A stretch of DNA of 64,000 bases from positions 1,564,501 to 1,628,500 of the forward strand of contig NZ_CP040749.1 of NCBI RefSeq assembly GCF_006065315.1. Direction: 5' to 3'. Each line of letters begins with the position of its first letter. The first letter of the stretch is position 1. Source of the DNA: Aureibaculum algae (GTDB lineage Bacteria > Bacteroidota > Bacteroidia > Flavobacteriales > Flavobacteriaceae). This document shows, piece by piece, positions 55,167 to 63,012 of this stretch. The notes beneath the pieces are model-generated. The model saw only the letters and a list, made by a program, of their open reading frames with translations, searched no databases and had not been told where the DNA came from. Both the position numbers and the translations under genes were made by a program.

Positions 55167-55519
55167 TTTATAACAATACGTTTAGATTTAATTTCAGTAT
55201 TTGTCTTTAATGAATAGATGTAAATTCCCGAATCTAATTTGTCTCTATAGAAGGGAATTGAGTTCGCACCAACTTTTGTAGTATACTTTTGAGAATAAAC
55301 TACGTTTCCTATTAGGTCTTTAACTGAAAATAATATTTCAAAAACAGCTGCTGCTTGAAATTTAATTTTAGTTGTAACGCTAAAAGGGTTGGGTGAGGCC
55401 ACAATTTCTTTAAGAGCAGTCACCGAATCTTGGGTACCGCTATTTTTTTTCTGCTGTTGTGCTACAACCGCTGAAGAAAGTGAAACCAATAAAAGTAATA
55501 AAAGTAGTTTTTTAACCAT
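55163..55519 (-). CDS. Small exported protein with T9SS-like C-terminal domain
   Basis: A 118-residue protein with a signal peptide (KKLLLLLLLVSLSSAVVAQQ), then only a beta-sandwich resembling the C-terminal part of type A sorting domains: EIVASPNPFSVTTKIKFQAA, VFEILFSVKDLIGNVVYSQ, DSGIYIYSLKTN, SKRIVIK. It has no cargo domain in front, which is unusual for a sorting signal, so it may be an independent envelope protein. Translationally coupled to rnz (ATGA overlap). Confidence 0.75.
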   Translation of the reverse strand: MVKKLLLLLLLVSLSSAVVAQQQKKNSGTQDSVTALKEIVASPNPFSVTTKIKFQAAAVFEILFSVKDLIGNVVYSQKYTTKVGANSIPFYRDKLDSGIYIYSLKTNTEIKSKRIVIK

Positions 55520-55558
55520 AAGCTATTTAAAGTTTTATTTAATTATTCCCATTTTATA

Positions 55559-55891
55559 TTAAAAACCTAAGTCCCGTTCAATATTTTCCATTTCTATAAT
55601 ATCAATACCTTCAACGAGTGTAGGCACAACAATAATTTCATCGGGGAAGTTATCTGCCTCAATTTCATTTAAAATAATAACAATAGACCTGCCATTATTT
55701 TTATGCTGTTTTACAATCGGCAAAAATAACAAGATATTTTCTTTATCTACCCCTTTAGACTTAGAAAAATCAAGAATGAGATTCTCATTTTTAAATTTAG
55801 CATAATTTTTTGAGAAATTCGAAAAAAAATCTAGAATTGATAATTTTTCATTTCTAATAACAGTCGCTATATCTGTTTTTTCTATAATCAT
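55559..55891 (-). CDS. STAS-like protein
   Basis: A 110-residue soluble protein. Strand-helix pattern and segments such as NLILDFSKSKGVDKENILLF, VKQHKNNGRSIVIILNE and VPTLVEGIDIIEMENIER recall STAS/anti-sigma-antagonist folds, although I see no clear phosphorylatable serine. It overlaps pyrB by 4 bp (ATGA) and comes before the T9SS-like gene and rnz, so it belongs to the pyrR-pyrB transcript. Function unknown. Confidence 0.65.
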   Translation of the reverse strand: MIIEKTDIATVIRNEKLSILDFFSNFSKNYAKFKNENLILDFSKSKGVDKENILLFLPIVKQHKNNGRSIVIILNEIEADNFPDEIIVVPTLVEGIDIIEMENIERDLGF

Positions 55892-56817
55892 TTTTTTATT
55901 TGTTGAGCTAATAAATAGATAACAGCCATGCGAATTGCAACACCATTTTCTACTTGATTTAAGATAATTGACTGGTCTGAATCAGCAACATCACTTGTAA
56001 TTTCTACACCTCTGTTAATAGGTCCTGGATGCATTATTACAATTTTCTTGCCAAGACTATCTAGCAGTTGCTTATTTATGCCGAAAAGTTGTGTGTACTC
56101 TCTAATAGAAGGAAAGTATTTAATATCCATACGCTCATGCTGTACGCGTAAAACGTTAGCTACATCACACCATTCCAATGCCTTTTTTAAATTCGTCTCA
56201 ACTTCTACACCTAAACTTGTAATATGTTTTGGTATTAATGTTGTGGGACCACAAACTTTTACTTGAGCTCCTTGTAATTGTAAGGCAAAAATATTTGATA
56301 AGGCGACTCTTGAGTGTAAAATATCACCAATAATGACTATTTTTTTACCTTTAACCGTGCCTAATTTTTCTTTTATAGAATAACTATCTAATAAGGCTTG
56401 TGTTGGATGTTCGTGAGCACCATCACCGGCATTTATAATTCGAGCATCAACATGTTTCGATAAAAATACACCTGCACCAACATTGGGATGCCGCATAACA
56501 ACAATATCAACTTTCATGGAAAGAATGTTGTTTACAGTGTCAATAAGAGTTTCTCCTTTTTTTACTGAAGATTGACTGGCTGAAAAGTTAATTATATCTG
56601 CAGAAAGCCTTTTCTCGGCAAGTTCAAAAGATAATTTAGTTCGTGTACTGTTTTCAAAAAACAAGTTGGCAATCGTAATATCTCGCAGTGAAGGAACTTT
56701 TTTAATGGGTCTATTTATGACTTCTTTAAAATGGTCTGCTGTTTCAAAAATTAGATTAATATCTTCATTTTTGAGATATTTGATTCCTAATAAATGCTCT
56801 GTGCTTAACGCTTTCAT
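55888..56817 (-). CDS. pyrB: Aspartate carbamoyltransferase catalytic subunit
   Basis: Condenses carbamoyl phosphate and aspartate in pyrimidine synthesis. The 309-residue protein has the carbamoyl-phosphate motif FENSTRTKLSFELAEKR (~54-70), DGAHEHPTQALLDSYSI, MRHPNVGAGVFLS and MHPGPINRGVEI. It follows pyrR by one base, so the pair is an operon under pyrimidine control. No pyrI regulatory subunit is nearby. Confidence 0.96.
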   Translation of the reverse strand: MKALSTEHLLGIKYLKNEDINLIFETADHFKEVINRPIKKVPSLRDITIANLFFENSTRTKLSFELAEKRLSADIINFSASQSSVKKGETLIDTVNNILSMKVDIVVMRHPNVGAGVFLSKHVDARIINAGDGAHEHPTQALLDSYSIKEKLGTVKGKKIVIIGDILHSRVALSNIFALQLQGAQVKVCGPTTLIPKHITSLGVEVETNLKKALEWCDVANVLRVQHERMDIKYFPSIREYTQLFGINKQLLDSLGKKIVIMHPGPINRGVEITSDVADSDQSIILNQVENGVAIRMAVIYLLAQQIKK

Positions 56818-56818
56818 T

Positions 56819-57361
56819 TTAATTATTGCTTAATAAGTAAACGGCATCTTTTTTATCATTTTCGAGCCAAGATACTTTTACTTTTTCTGAATTAATAACA
56901 TCTACTTGTCTTCCTTTATAGTTAGGTTGTATGGGTAAATGTCTACTAAATCTTCTGTCTATTAATACTAACAATTCTATAGATTCTGGTCGTCCAAATG
57001 ACTGCAGAGCCGTTAATGCTGATCGCACACTTCTACCTGAAAACAAAACATCATCGATAATAACCACATTTTTGTCCTCAACAATAAAGTCAATAGTTGT
57101 ATTACTAGCAGCCAAAGGTTCATCTCTACGTCTAAAATCATCACGATAAAAAGTAATATCTAGCTGTCCCAGTTTAATATTAGAGATGTTATAATCATTC
57201 TGTAAAATTTCTTTTAATCTCTTGGCAAGAAAAATACCCCTTGGTTGCAAACCAATTAATACTGTGTCCTTAAAATCGTTATGATTTTCAATGAGCTGAC
57301 AGGCCAAGCGATGTAGGATGATGTGAATATCTTTTGCGTTAAGTAATGTCTTCTTTGCCAT
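56819..57361 (-). CDS. pyrR: Bifunctional pyr operon regulator / uracil phosphoribosyltransferase
   Basis: A 180-residue PRTase-fold protein; PyrR binds pyr mRNA in Gram-positives and also makes UMP from uracil. The PRPP loop is NVVIIDDVLFSGRSVRSALT, and LGQLDITFYRDDFRRRDEP is the PyrR hood. I place the start at the ATG at 57361 (MAKKTLLNAKDI), because the frame upstream to 57391 runs into a promoter box. First gene of the operon with pyrB. Confidence 0.92.
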   Translation of the reverse strand: MAKKTLLNAKDIHIILHRLACQLIENHNDFKDTVLIGLQPRGIFLAKRLKEILQNDYNISNIKLGQLDITFYRDDFRRRDEPLAASNTTIDFIVEDKNVVIIDDVLFSGRSVRSALTALQSFGRPESIELLVLIDRRFSRHLPIQPNYKGRQVDVINSEKVKVSWLENDKKDAVYLLSNN

Positions 57362-57390
57362 TAGAGCAGTGCGAGCCTTTGATTGTAGCA

Positions 57391-57398
57391 CAAAAATA
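57391..57398 (-). promoter_or_regulatory. Putative -7 box of the pyrR-pyrB operon
   Basis: On the minus strand TATTTTTG fits TAnnTTTG. Transcription would begin near 57384, leaving a leader of about 23 nt, too short for an attenuator; any PyrR control by leader RNA is therefore not visible here. Confidence 0.45.
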
Positions 57399-57522
57399 CA
57401 TTTTTTTTTAATAAAAAAAACGGTTTATAACGTGTTAATTAATTTGTTAACAACATTTAGGCTCTACGCCTGATAAAAAAAGAGTTTGGAGTAATTTTAA
57501 ATTCATAAGAAAACCTGATTAT

Positions 57523-58908
57523 ATGCACGCATTTCAAAATGATGATGATGAAATTCCATTATCAAAATTTGAATCAATGTTGAAAACAAATAGCGTATAT
57601 TTTTTCGATTCAACTGAATTTGAAGAAATTATTATACACTATATGAATGTTGGTAAGATGTCATTGGCTAAAAAGGCTTTAGATTTAGGGTTGAGACAAC
57701 ATCCTGATTCTGTAGCTTTAAAATTGGCCTTTGTTGAGGTGCTCTTATATGAAGATAAAATTAATAGGGCAGAAGAGTTATTAATTGAATTGGAAGAAAT
57801 TGAGCCTTTAAACGATCAAGTTTTTCTTCATAAAGCCAGTTTGTTGTCTAAAAAAGACAAGCATATAGATGCTATCTTGGCGTTGAATCAAGCACTTTTA
57901 TATACCGAAGATGAAGCTGATGTTTATTCTATGATAGGCATGGAGTATTTGTATATGGAAGATTTTGATACAGCTCGATTAAATTTTGCCAAATGTTTGG
58001 AAGTTGAATTTGATGACTATTCAGCTTTATATAATGTAATTTATTGTTTTGATATGCTAGATCAGCATAAAGAAGCTATTGATTATTTACTAAATTATAT
58101 AGAGAAAGATCCGTATAGTGAAATCGCTTGGCATCAGTTAGGTCGCCAGTACTTTATGATGGATAATTTTTCAGAGGCACTAAGTGCATTTGATTATTCT
58201 ATTTTAATTGACGAATATTTTATCGGAGCCTATCTGGAAAAAGCAAAAACGCTTGAGGAATTAGGAAGGTTTGAAGAAGCTATAGCCAATTATCAATTGA
58301 CGATTAGCTTGGATGATGGTACATCATTTGCGTATCTTAGAATTGCCAATTGCTATGAGCAAATGGGGGTTACCAAACAAGCACTTAAATATTACAATAT
58401 AACGGTAAAGGAAGATCCTTTGTTAGATAAAGGATGGCTTGCCCTTACCAATTTATATGTTAAAAATAAGAATTACCAAAAGGCACTTTATTTTATTAAT
58501 AAAGCATTATTAATAGATGAGGATAATTCAATTTATTGGATGCGTTATGCTGAGATAAATCTAAAATTAAATTTTTACGAAGAGGCAACAAAAGGCTTTC
58601 AGAAATGTTTAGATTTAGAAGACTATACCTTAGATATTTTTATAGCCTTAGCAGATATATTACAATTTATTGGCGATTTTGATGATGCTATTGCAGTGTT
58701 ATTGAGGGCTAAAAAATTATATGAGGATTTTGCTGAGATTGAATATCGTTTGGCAGGATTACTTATCCTAAGTCAAAAAGAAAATGAGGGCTTAGCATTA
58801 CTTAAGGCGGCCTTAAAAATTGATTATGATTATCATCATATTATTAAAGAATTGTATCCTTCCGTATATGATTTAGAAGCTGTTCGGGTTTTAATAGCAA
58901 CTTCTTAA
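57523..58908 (+). CDS. Tetratricopeptide-repeat protein
   Basis: A 461-residue soluble protein made of about ten TPR helices pairs from ~40 to 440, for example EIAWHQLGRQYFMMDNFSEA, ALSAFDYSILIDE, RFEEAIANYQLTISLDDG and YQKALYFINKALLIDEDNS. An acidic N-terminus (FQNDDDEIPL) precedes the repeats. TPR proteins are scaffolds; the partner is unknown. Its stop overlaps by 4 bp the stop of the convergent ArnT-like gene. Confidence 0.9.
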   Translation: MHAFQNDDDEIPLSKFESMLKTNSVYFFDSTEFEEIIIHYMNVGKMSLAKKALDLGLRQHPDSVALKLAFVEVLLYEDKINRAEELLIELEEIEPLNDQVFLHKASLLSKKDKHIDAILALNQALLYTEDEADVYSMIGMEYLYMEDFDTARLNFAKCLEVEFDDYSALYNVIYCFDMLDQHKEAIDYLLNYIEKDPYSEIAWHQLGRQYFMMDNFSEALSAFDYSILIDEYFIGAYLEKAKTLEELGRFEEAIANYQLTISLDDGTSFAYLRIANCYEQMGVTKQALKYYNITVKEDPLLDKGWLALTNLYVKNKNYQKALYFINKALLIDEDNSIYWMRYAEINLKLNFYEEATKGFQKCLDLEDYTLDIFIALADILQFIGDFDDAIAVLLRAKKLYEDFAEIEYRLAGLLILSQKENEGLALLKAALKIDYDYHHIIKELYPSVYDLEAVRVLIATS

Positions 58909-60533
58909 CGTTTCGAATAATAAATAGTCCATTTTCCAATCACTTTTTTAGAGTTGTAGCTATTTTCCAACCAAAGTAACTTTTCTGGTAATTGTTTTTT
59001 ATAGACTAACAATACTGTTGGGTTTTTAGTAATTTCATGTAAACTATTGAACTCATCAGGATTTTGCAGGTTGATAAGGTGTTTTTTCCAATTTAAATCT
59101 TCTTCAAATTGGGTTTCTCTATTTAAAGATTCGTCACCATCGTATAAAGAAATAATAGATTTATTCAAGCCAAATGCAATAGCTGATTTTCTTGTATTAT
59201 AAACTAAAATGGCTCTGTCATTTAAATTTTCTTGAAGTATAAAATCCGTTATAGGTCTGGTACCATTTACTTTTAACTCATTTTTAGAAAATATAACAGA
59301 GCTACTTATCAGTAGTAATAAAGCAATCAACAAGGAAGTGAATATAGGTTTCGATTTTATTTCTAATACTTTAGAAGTATAGATAGTAATAATTAGTATT
59401 AAAATGACGGCACTAGCAATGGCTAAATAAAGCGGAAAATCAATACCAAAATCAATAAATGGAGCAATGATAAACGCTAAGGTGATGAGACTAGAAAACC
59501 CCAAAATAATTCCGTTTACAACTTTAACTTTTCCTATTTCAATTTTTGAAAATAAATGAGCTGTTAGAATAGCAATTAAACTATATAATGGCAGTATATA
59601 TAAAATACGTTTTGAAGAGGATATTGAAAAGAATATCAACGGTATAAGCACTGCAATTAACAAGGCAAAATGCAATGTTTTGAATTTAAATAGGCTCTTT
59701 TGGTCTTTTAATAAATAGAGTAGAGCTAAAAACCAAGGTAATCCCACTACTGGAGCAAAAGCTAAGAAATACCAAAACGGTTCGGTTCTTCCAAAGGCAT
59801 TTTTAGAGAACCGATCAGCCGTTTGTTTCCCTAAAAAATAATCTACAAAAGCTGGGTTTTGAAGACCTAAATAGATAAACCATGAAGATGCAATACCTAG
59901 AAATAAGGTCCATGCTAATATATGATGTATAGAAAATTTTCGCTTTGCTTTTTCTGTACGATTGTAAAATATAATAAAGAGTACAGGGACGATAAATATA
60001 ACAGGGCCTTTCGTTAAAAAACCTAAAGCTAAACTTATGGTGAAAATATACAACCATTTTAAAAATCCCGTTTTACGATATTTCACCCAACTGTAAATAC
60101 TCAATAAGGCAAAAGTGGCTAAAAAAGCATCCGTAGTCAAGTTTCGTGAGGAAATTAAAACCAAAGGAAACGTAAAATAAATAATAGAGGCCCACAAGGC
60201 CGTTTTTTTAGTATTGAAAAGTAAAAGGGTCAATTTATAGACTAATAAAATTTGCAATAAAACAGCCAACTGCAAAAAGAACCGTGCTCCAAAAGGATTA
60301 ACACCAAATATTTCATAACCCAATGCCGTAATTTGATAGGTAAAAGGAGGTTTATGATAATGATGAACATCTAATAAATTAGGATGAACATAATCTCCTG
60401 TGGCATACATTGCTCTGCCAATTTCTGCGTATCTAGCATCGCTGCTTTCTAGGACACCATATGAACCCACATTAATAAAAAGGGCAACAGCAGCAATGAT
60501 TATAAATATGTTGAAATTAAAATTATTTTTCAT
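58905..60533 (-). CDS. ArnT-like glycosyltransferase family 39 protein
   Basis: A 542-residue GT-C transferase with about 12 membrane helices. The periplasmic loop 1 signature ESSDARYAEIGRAMYATGDY (acidic catalytic residues) is followed by HKPPFTYQITALGYEIFGVN. It should transfer a sugar from undecaprenyl phosphate to lipid A or a related acceptor. It ends an operon-like run with the LAB_N and polyprenyl-phosphate-sugar synthase genes, a set that would make, flip and transfer one lipid-linked sugar. Confidence 0.88.
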   Translation of the reverse strand: MKNNFNFNIFIIIAAVALFINVGSYGVLESSDARYAEIGRAMYATGDYVHPNLLDVHHYHKPPFTYQITALGYEIFGVNPFGARFFLQLAVLLQILLVYKLTLLLFNTKKTALWASIIYFTFPLVLISSRNLTTDAFLATFALLSIYSWVKYRKTGFLKWLYIFTISLALGFLTKGPVIFIVPVLFIIFYNRTEKAKRKFSIHHILAWTLFLGIASSWFIYLGLQNPAFVDYFLGKQTADRFSKNAFGRTEPFWYFLAFAPVVGLPWFLALLYLLKDQKSLFKFKTLHFALLIAVLIPLIFFSISSSKRILYILPLYSLIAILTAHLFSKIEIGKVKVVNGIILGFSSLITLAFIIAPFIDFGIDFPLYLAIASAVILILIITIYTSKVLEIKSKPIFTSLLIALLLLISSSVIFSKNELKVNGTRPITDFILQENLNDRAILVYNTRKSAIAFGLNKSIISLYDGDESLNRETQFEEDLNWKKHLINLQNPDEFNSLHEITKNPTVLLVYKKQLPEKLLWLENSYNSKKVIGKWTIYYSKR

Positions 60534-60584
60534 TTACATGTAATTTAATTAACCTTCTAAAAATGAATTACCCAAAAAGGATTT

Positions 60585-61223
60585 TTATTTATCTTGCTTT
60601 AGCAGTAAAAAAATATTTCTACTATAAATGACAAACCCAAATAATTGGCCAATAAACAAAACAGGGTCTCTTCTAATAATGGCATAACTTAAAATCATTA
60701 AAGAACCTAATAGGCTTAAAAGCCAAAAACCAAAAGGGAGTGTTGATTCTTTTTTACGCTCAGAATAGATCCATTGATATACAAAACGTAGCGTGAAAAT
60801 TATTTGTCCTACGCTTCCCCATATTAATAAGTTAAGAGGAATATCTTCATTTCTAAATAAACGTTCTATATCTATTTGATCATTGTTAAATGAATAAACA
60901 GCAATTAAAAAAGGAAAAGCAAATAAAAAACCACGTAAAAAAATTGGTAATTTTTTCCAAGAACCTTGCAATTGCATATTTCTGATGTAAATAAAATAGG
61001 TTAAAGATTGTCCGAGCATAATTGCAAAATCATCTCGTAACCAGCCATAAATAAACAATAAAAAAGAAGCAATTAAACTTAATTGCCAAAACAGTTCAGG
61101 TGTTAATACTTTTTTTACTTTTTCAGATTGAATCCATTGTAATAACAATCGAGCTGAAAATAAAATTTGAGCAGCAAAACCTATTATGTAAACGAAGTAC
61201 TTATATGAAAGCCAATCGCTCAT
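60585..61223 (-). CDS. LAB_N-domain membrane protein
   Basis: A 212-residue integral membrane protein with about six to seven hydrophobic segments and two copies of the lipid-A-biosynthesis N-terminal (LAB_N) domain: IIGFAAQILFSARLLLQWIQ with YFIYIRNMQL, then GSVGQIIFTLRFVYQWIYSE with GFVIYSRNIF. The domain is found as a leader of some LpxB proteins and as free-standing proteins near ArnC/ArnT-like genes. A role in flipping the lipid-linked sugar is inference from position. It overlaps the upstream gene by 4 bp (ATGA). Confidence 0.88.
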   Translation of the reverse strand: MSDWLSYKYFVYIIGFAAQILFSARLLLQWIQSEKVKKVLTPELFWQLSLIASFLLFIYGWLRDDFAIMLGQSLTYFIYIRNMQLQGSWKKLPIFLRGFLFAFPFLIAVYSFNNDQIDIERLFRNEDIPLNLLIWGSVGQIIFTLRFVYQWIYSERKKESTLPFGFWLLSLLGSLMILSYAIIRRDPVLFIGQLFGFVIYSRNIFLLLKQDK

Positions 61224-61942
61224 GAACCAATTTTTGACTTTTCTATGGTATAATTAATATACCTTCTACGCATCCATCTGTATCCGAAAGTATCACGAAG
61301 TGCTTTGAAAGAACGGTTAAAAATATTGAATTTAGATTGACCTGCAATACGCTCAAAATGCTGTACTTTAATTTGTTTTATTTTACCATCTTGTAGCAGT
61401 ATTAATGCGGGTATAAAACGATGCATTCCTTTAAAAAACGGAATTCTTTTAGCAGATTCAGTATGGATTACTTTTAGAGGACAACCTGTATCTGTAATAC
61501 CGTCATTAATTAAACCACGTCTAATACTATTGGCAATTAACGATTGTATTTTTTTATTTAAGGTATCTTTTCTTTTACCTCGAAACCCAATAACAGCTTG
61601 GTAATTATCAATATCTTCTAACAAGATATCAAAATCGTATGGTGTAGTCTGAAGGTCAGCATCAATATAACCAATTAACTGGGTGTCAATATGATCTATA
61701 CCTGCCTTAATTGCAGCACTGAGTCCGCAATTTTCCTTAAATTTAAGGAATTCAAAATCAGGGTTGTCAGTACATATTTCGACAATTTTATCGAAACTTT
61801 TATCTGTTGATCCATCATCAATAAAGAGAACTTTACTTTTGGTTTTACTTTTTGAAAAATAATCAGTAAACGTGCTGAATATCCTATCTAAATTGTCAAT
61901 TTCATTAAAAACGGGAATGATAATAGTCATTCTATACTCCAT
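61220..61942 (-). CDS. Polyprenyl-phosphate glycosyltransferase (GT2, DPM1/ArnC-like)
   Basis: A 240-residue GT2 enzyme without C-terminal membrane helices, similar to dolichol-phosphate-mannose synthase. It has MTIIIPVFNEIDNLDRIFST, the DxD-type IGYIDADLQTTPYDFDIL, ITDTGCPLKVIHTESA and GMHRFIPALILLQDG with a basic C-terminus (RWMRRRYINY). It probably loads a sugar onto undecaprenyl phosphate at the cytoplasmic face. First gene of the operon with LAB_N and the ArnT-like gene. Confidence 0.88.
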   Translation of the reverse strand: MEYRMTIIIPVFNEIDNLDRIFSTFTDYFSKSKTKSKVLFIDDGSTDKSFDKIVEICTDNPDFEFLKFKENCGLSAAIKAGIDHIDTQLIGYIDADLQTTPYDFDILLEDIDNYQAVIGFRGKRKDTLNKKIQSLIANSIRRGLINDGITDTGCPLKVIHTESAKRIPFFKGMHRFIPALILLQDGKIKQIKVQHFERIAGQSKFNIFNRSFKALRDTFGYRWMRRRYINYTIEKSKIGS

Positions 61943-61990
61943 AGGCTTATTGATTTAGATAGTGGACTGGTTTAATCCAGTTAGATTTTG

Positions 61991-61998
61991 CAAATGTA
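61991..61998 (-). promoter_or_regulatory. Putative -7 box of the lipid-linked-sugar operon
   Basis: On the minus strand TACATTTG matches TAnnTTTG; the expected leader to the ATG at 61942 is about 40 nt. No good -33 TTG was seen. Confidence 0.45.
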
Positions 61999-62057
61999 CA
62001 AATATTTAAAAAATGAAATAACAGGACTTCTGAAAAAATAGCTCCAAACAATTTAAC

Positions 62058-62065
62058 TATATTTG
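62058..62065 (+). promoter_or_regulatory. Putative -7 box of the DUF368 gene pair
   Basis: TATATTTG matches TAnnTTTG, about 12 nt before the expected transcription start and 20 nt before the ATG at 62085. It is back to back with the box of the divergent operon. Confidence 0.45.
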
Positions 62066-62084
62066 GGGCTAATTTTTATTATTT

Positions 62085-63011
62085 ATGCAAAGGAGTCTAA
62101 GAGAATATATTGCAATTACTTTAAAAGGAATTGCTATGGGGGCCGCGGATGTTGTGCCAGGAGTATCGGGTGGTACCATTGCTTTTATATCTGGTATTTA
62201 TGAAGAGTTGTTAGATACTATTAGTAGTATAAATTTGAATGCATTAAAAATTTTAAAAAAAGAAGGCGTAAAAGCTGCATGGAAGGCGATAAATGGAAAT
62301 TTTTTATTTGCACTTTTGTTGGGAATAGGAATTAGTATTCTATCTTTAGCTAAACTCATAAAATATTTACTAATTAATGAACCCGTTTTATTATGGGCCT
62401 TCTTTTTCGGTTTGGTATTGGCATCTGTGTTTTTTGTTGGAAAACAAATTCAAGAATGGAATATTTTAAAAGTGGCAGTTTTATTTTTGGGTACAGCTAT
62501 CGGTTATTATATTACAATTTTGCCACCTGTTGCCGCTCATGACACCTCTACTTGGTTTTTATTTATGTCAGGTGCTTTGGCTATTTGTGCGATGATATTA
62601 CCTGGTATTTCGGGAGGATTTATTCTTCTGTTACTTGGTGCTTATAAGCCCGTAATAACGGCTATTGATGAACGAGACTTTAAAACGCTTTTTACAGTTG
62701 CTGTAGGTGCTATTGTTGGTTTGTTAGCCTTTTCAAGAGTATTAAAATGGCTGTTTGATAAATATAGAAACGTTACCTTGGCATTGTTAACAGGATTTAT
62801 TGCAGGTTCCTTAAATAAAATTTGGCCTTGGAAAGAAATTCTTTCATGGCGTACAAACTCTCATGGCGAGGAAGTTCCTTTTATGGAAGAAAGTATTTCA
62901 CCATTCAATTATGGCGGAAATCCTGAGATTGTTTGGGCATGCTTGTTGGCAATTTTAGGTATTGTAGTAATTTACGGATTAGAAAAATTTTCAAAAGTGA
63001 AAGTCGCATAA
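62085..63011 (+). CDS. DUF368 membrane protein, undecaprenyl-phosphate translocase family (PopT-like)
   Basis: A 308-residue protein with about 8 hydrophobic segments. DUF368 signatures occur twice: GAADVVPGVSGGTIAFISGI near the N-terminus and ICAMILPGISGGFILLLLGA in the middle, the inverted repeat expected of the family. DUF368 proteins (PopT) have been reported to recycle undecaprenyl phosphate to the cytoplasmic face. It is followed by a second DUF368 gene one base after its stop, and faces the lipid-linked-sugar operon. Confidence 0.88.
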   Translation: MQRSLREYIAITLKGIAMGAADVVPGVSGGTIAFISGIYEELLDTISSINLNALKILKKEGVKAAWKAINGNFLFALLLGIGISILSLAKLIKYLLINEPVLLWAFFFGLVLASVFFVGKQIQEWNILKVAVLFLGTAIGYYITILPPVAAHDTSTWFLFMSGALAICAMILPGISGGFILLLLGAYKPVITAIDERDFKTLFTVAVGAIVGLLAFSRVLKWLFDKYRNVTLALLTGFIAGSLNKIWPWKEILSWRTNSHGEEVPFMEESISPFNYGGNPEIVWACLLAILGIVVIYGLEKFSKVKVA

Positions 63012-63012
63012 T

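Noticed and set aside
57459..57474. AGGC...GCCT hairpin upstream of the TPR gene as a leader attenuator
   Set aside because: The stem is only 4 bp with no T-run, and no riboswitch-like structure is visible around it.
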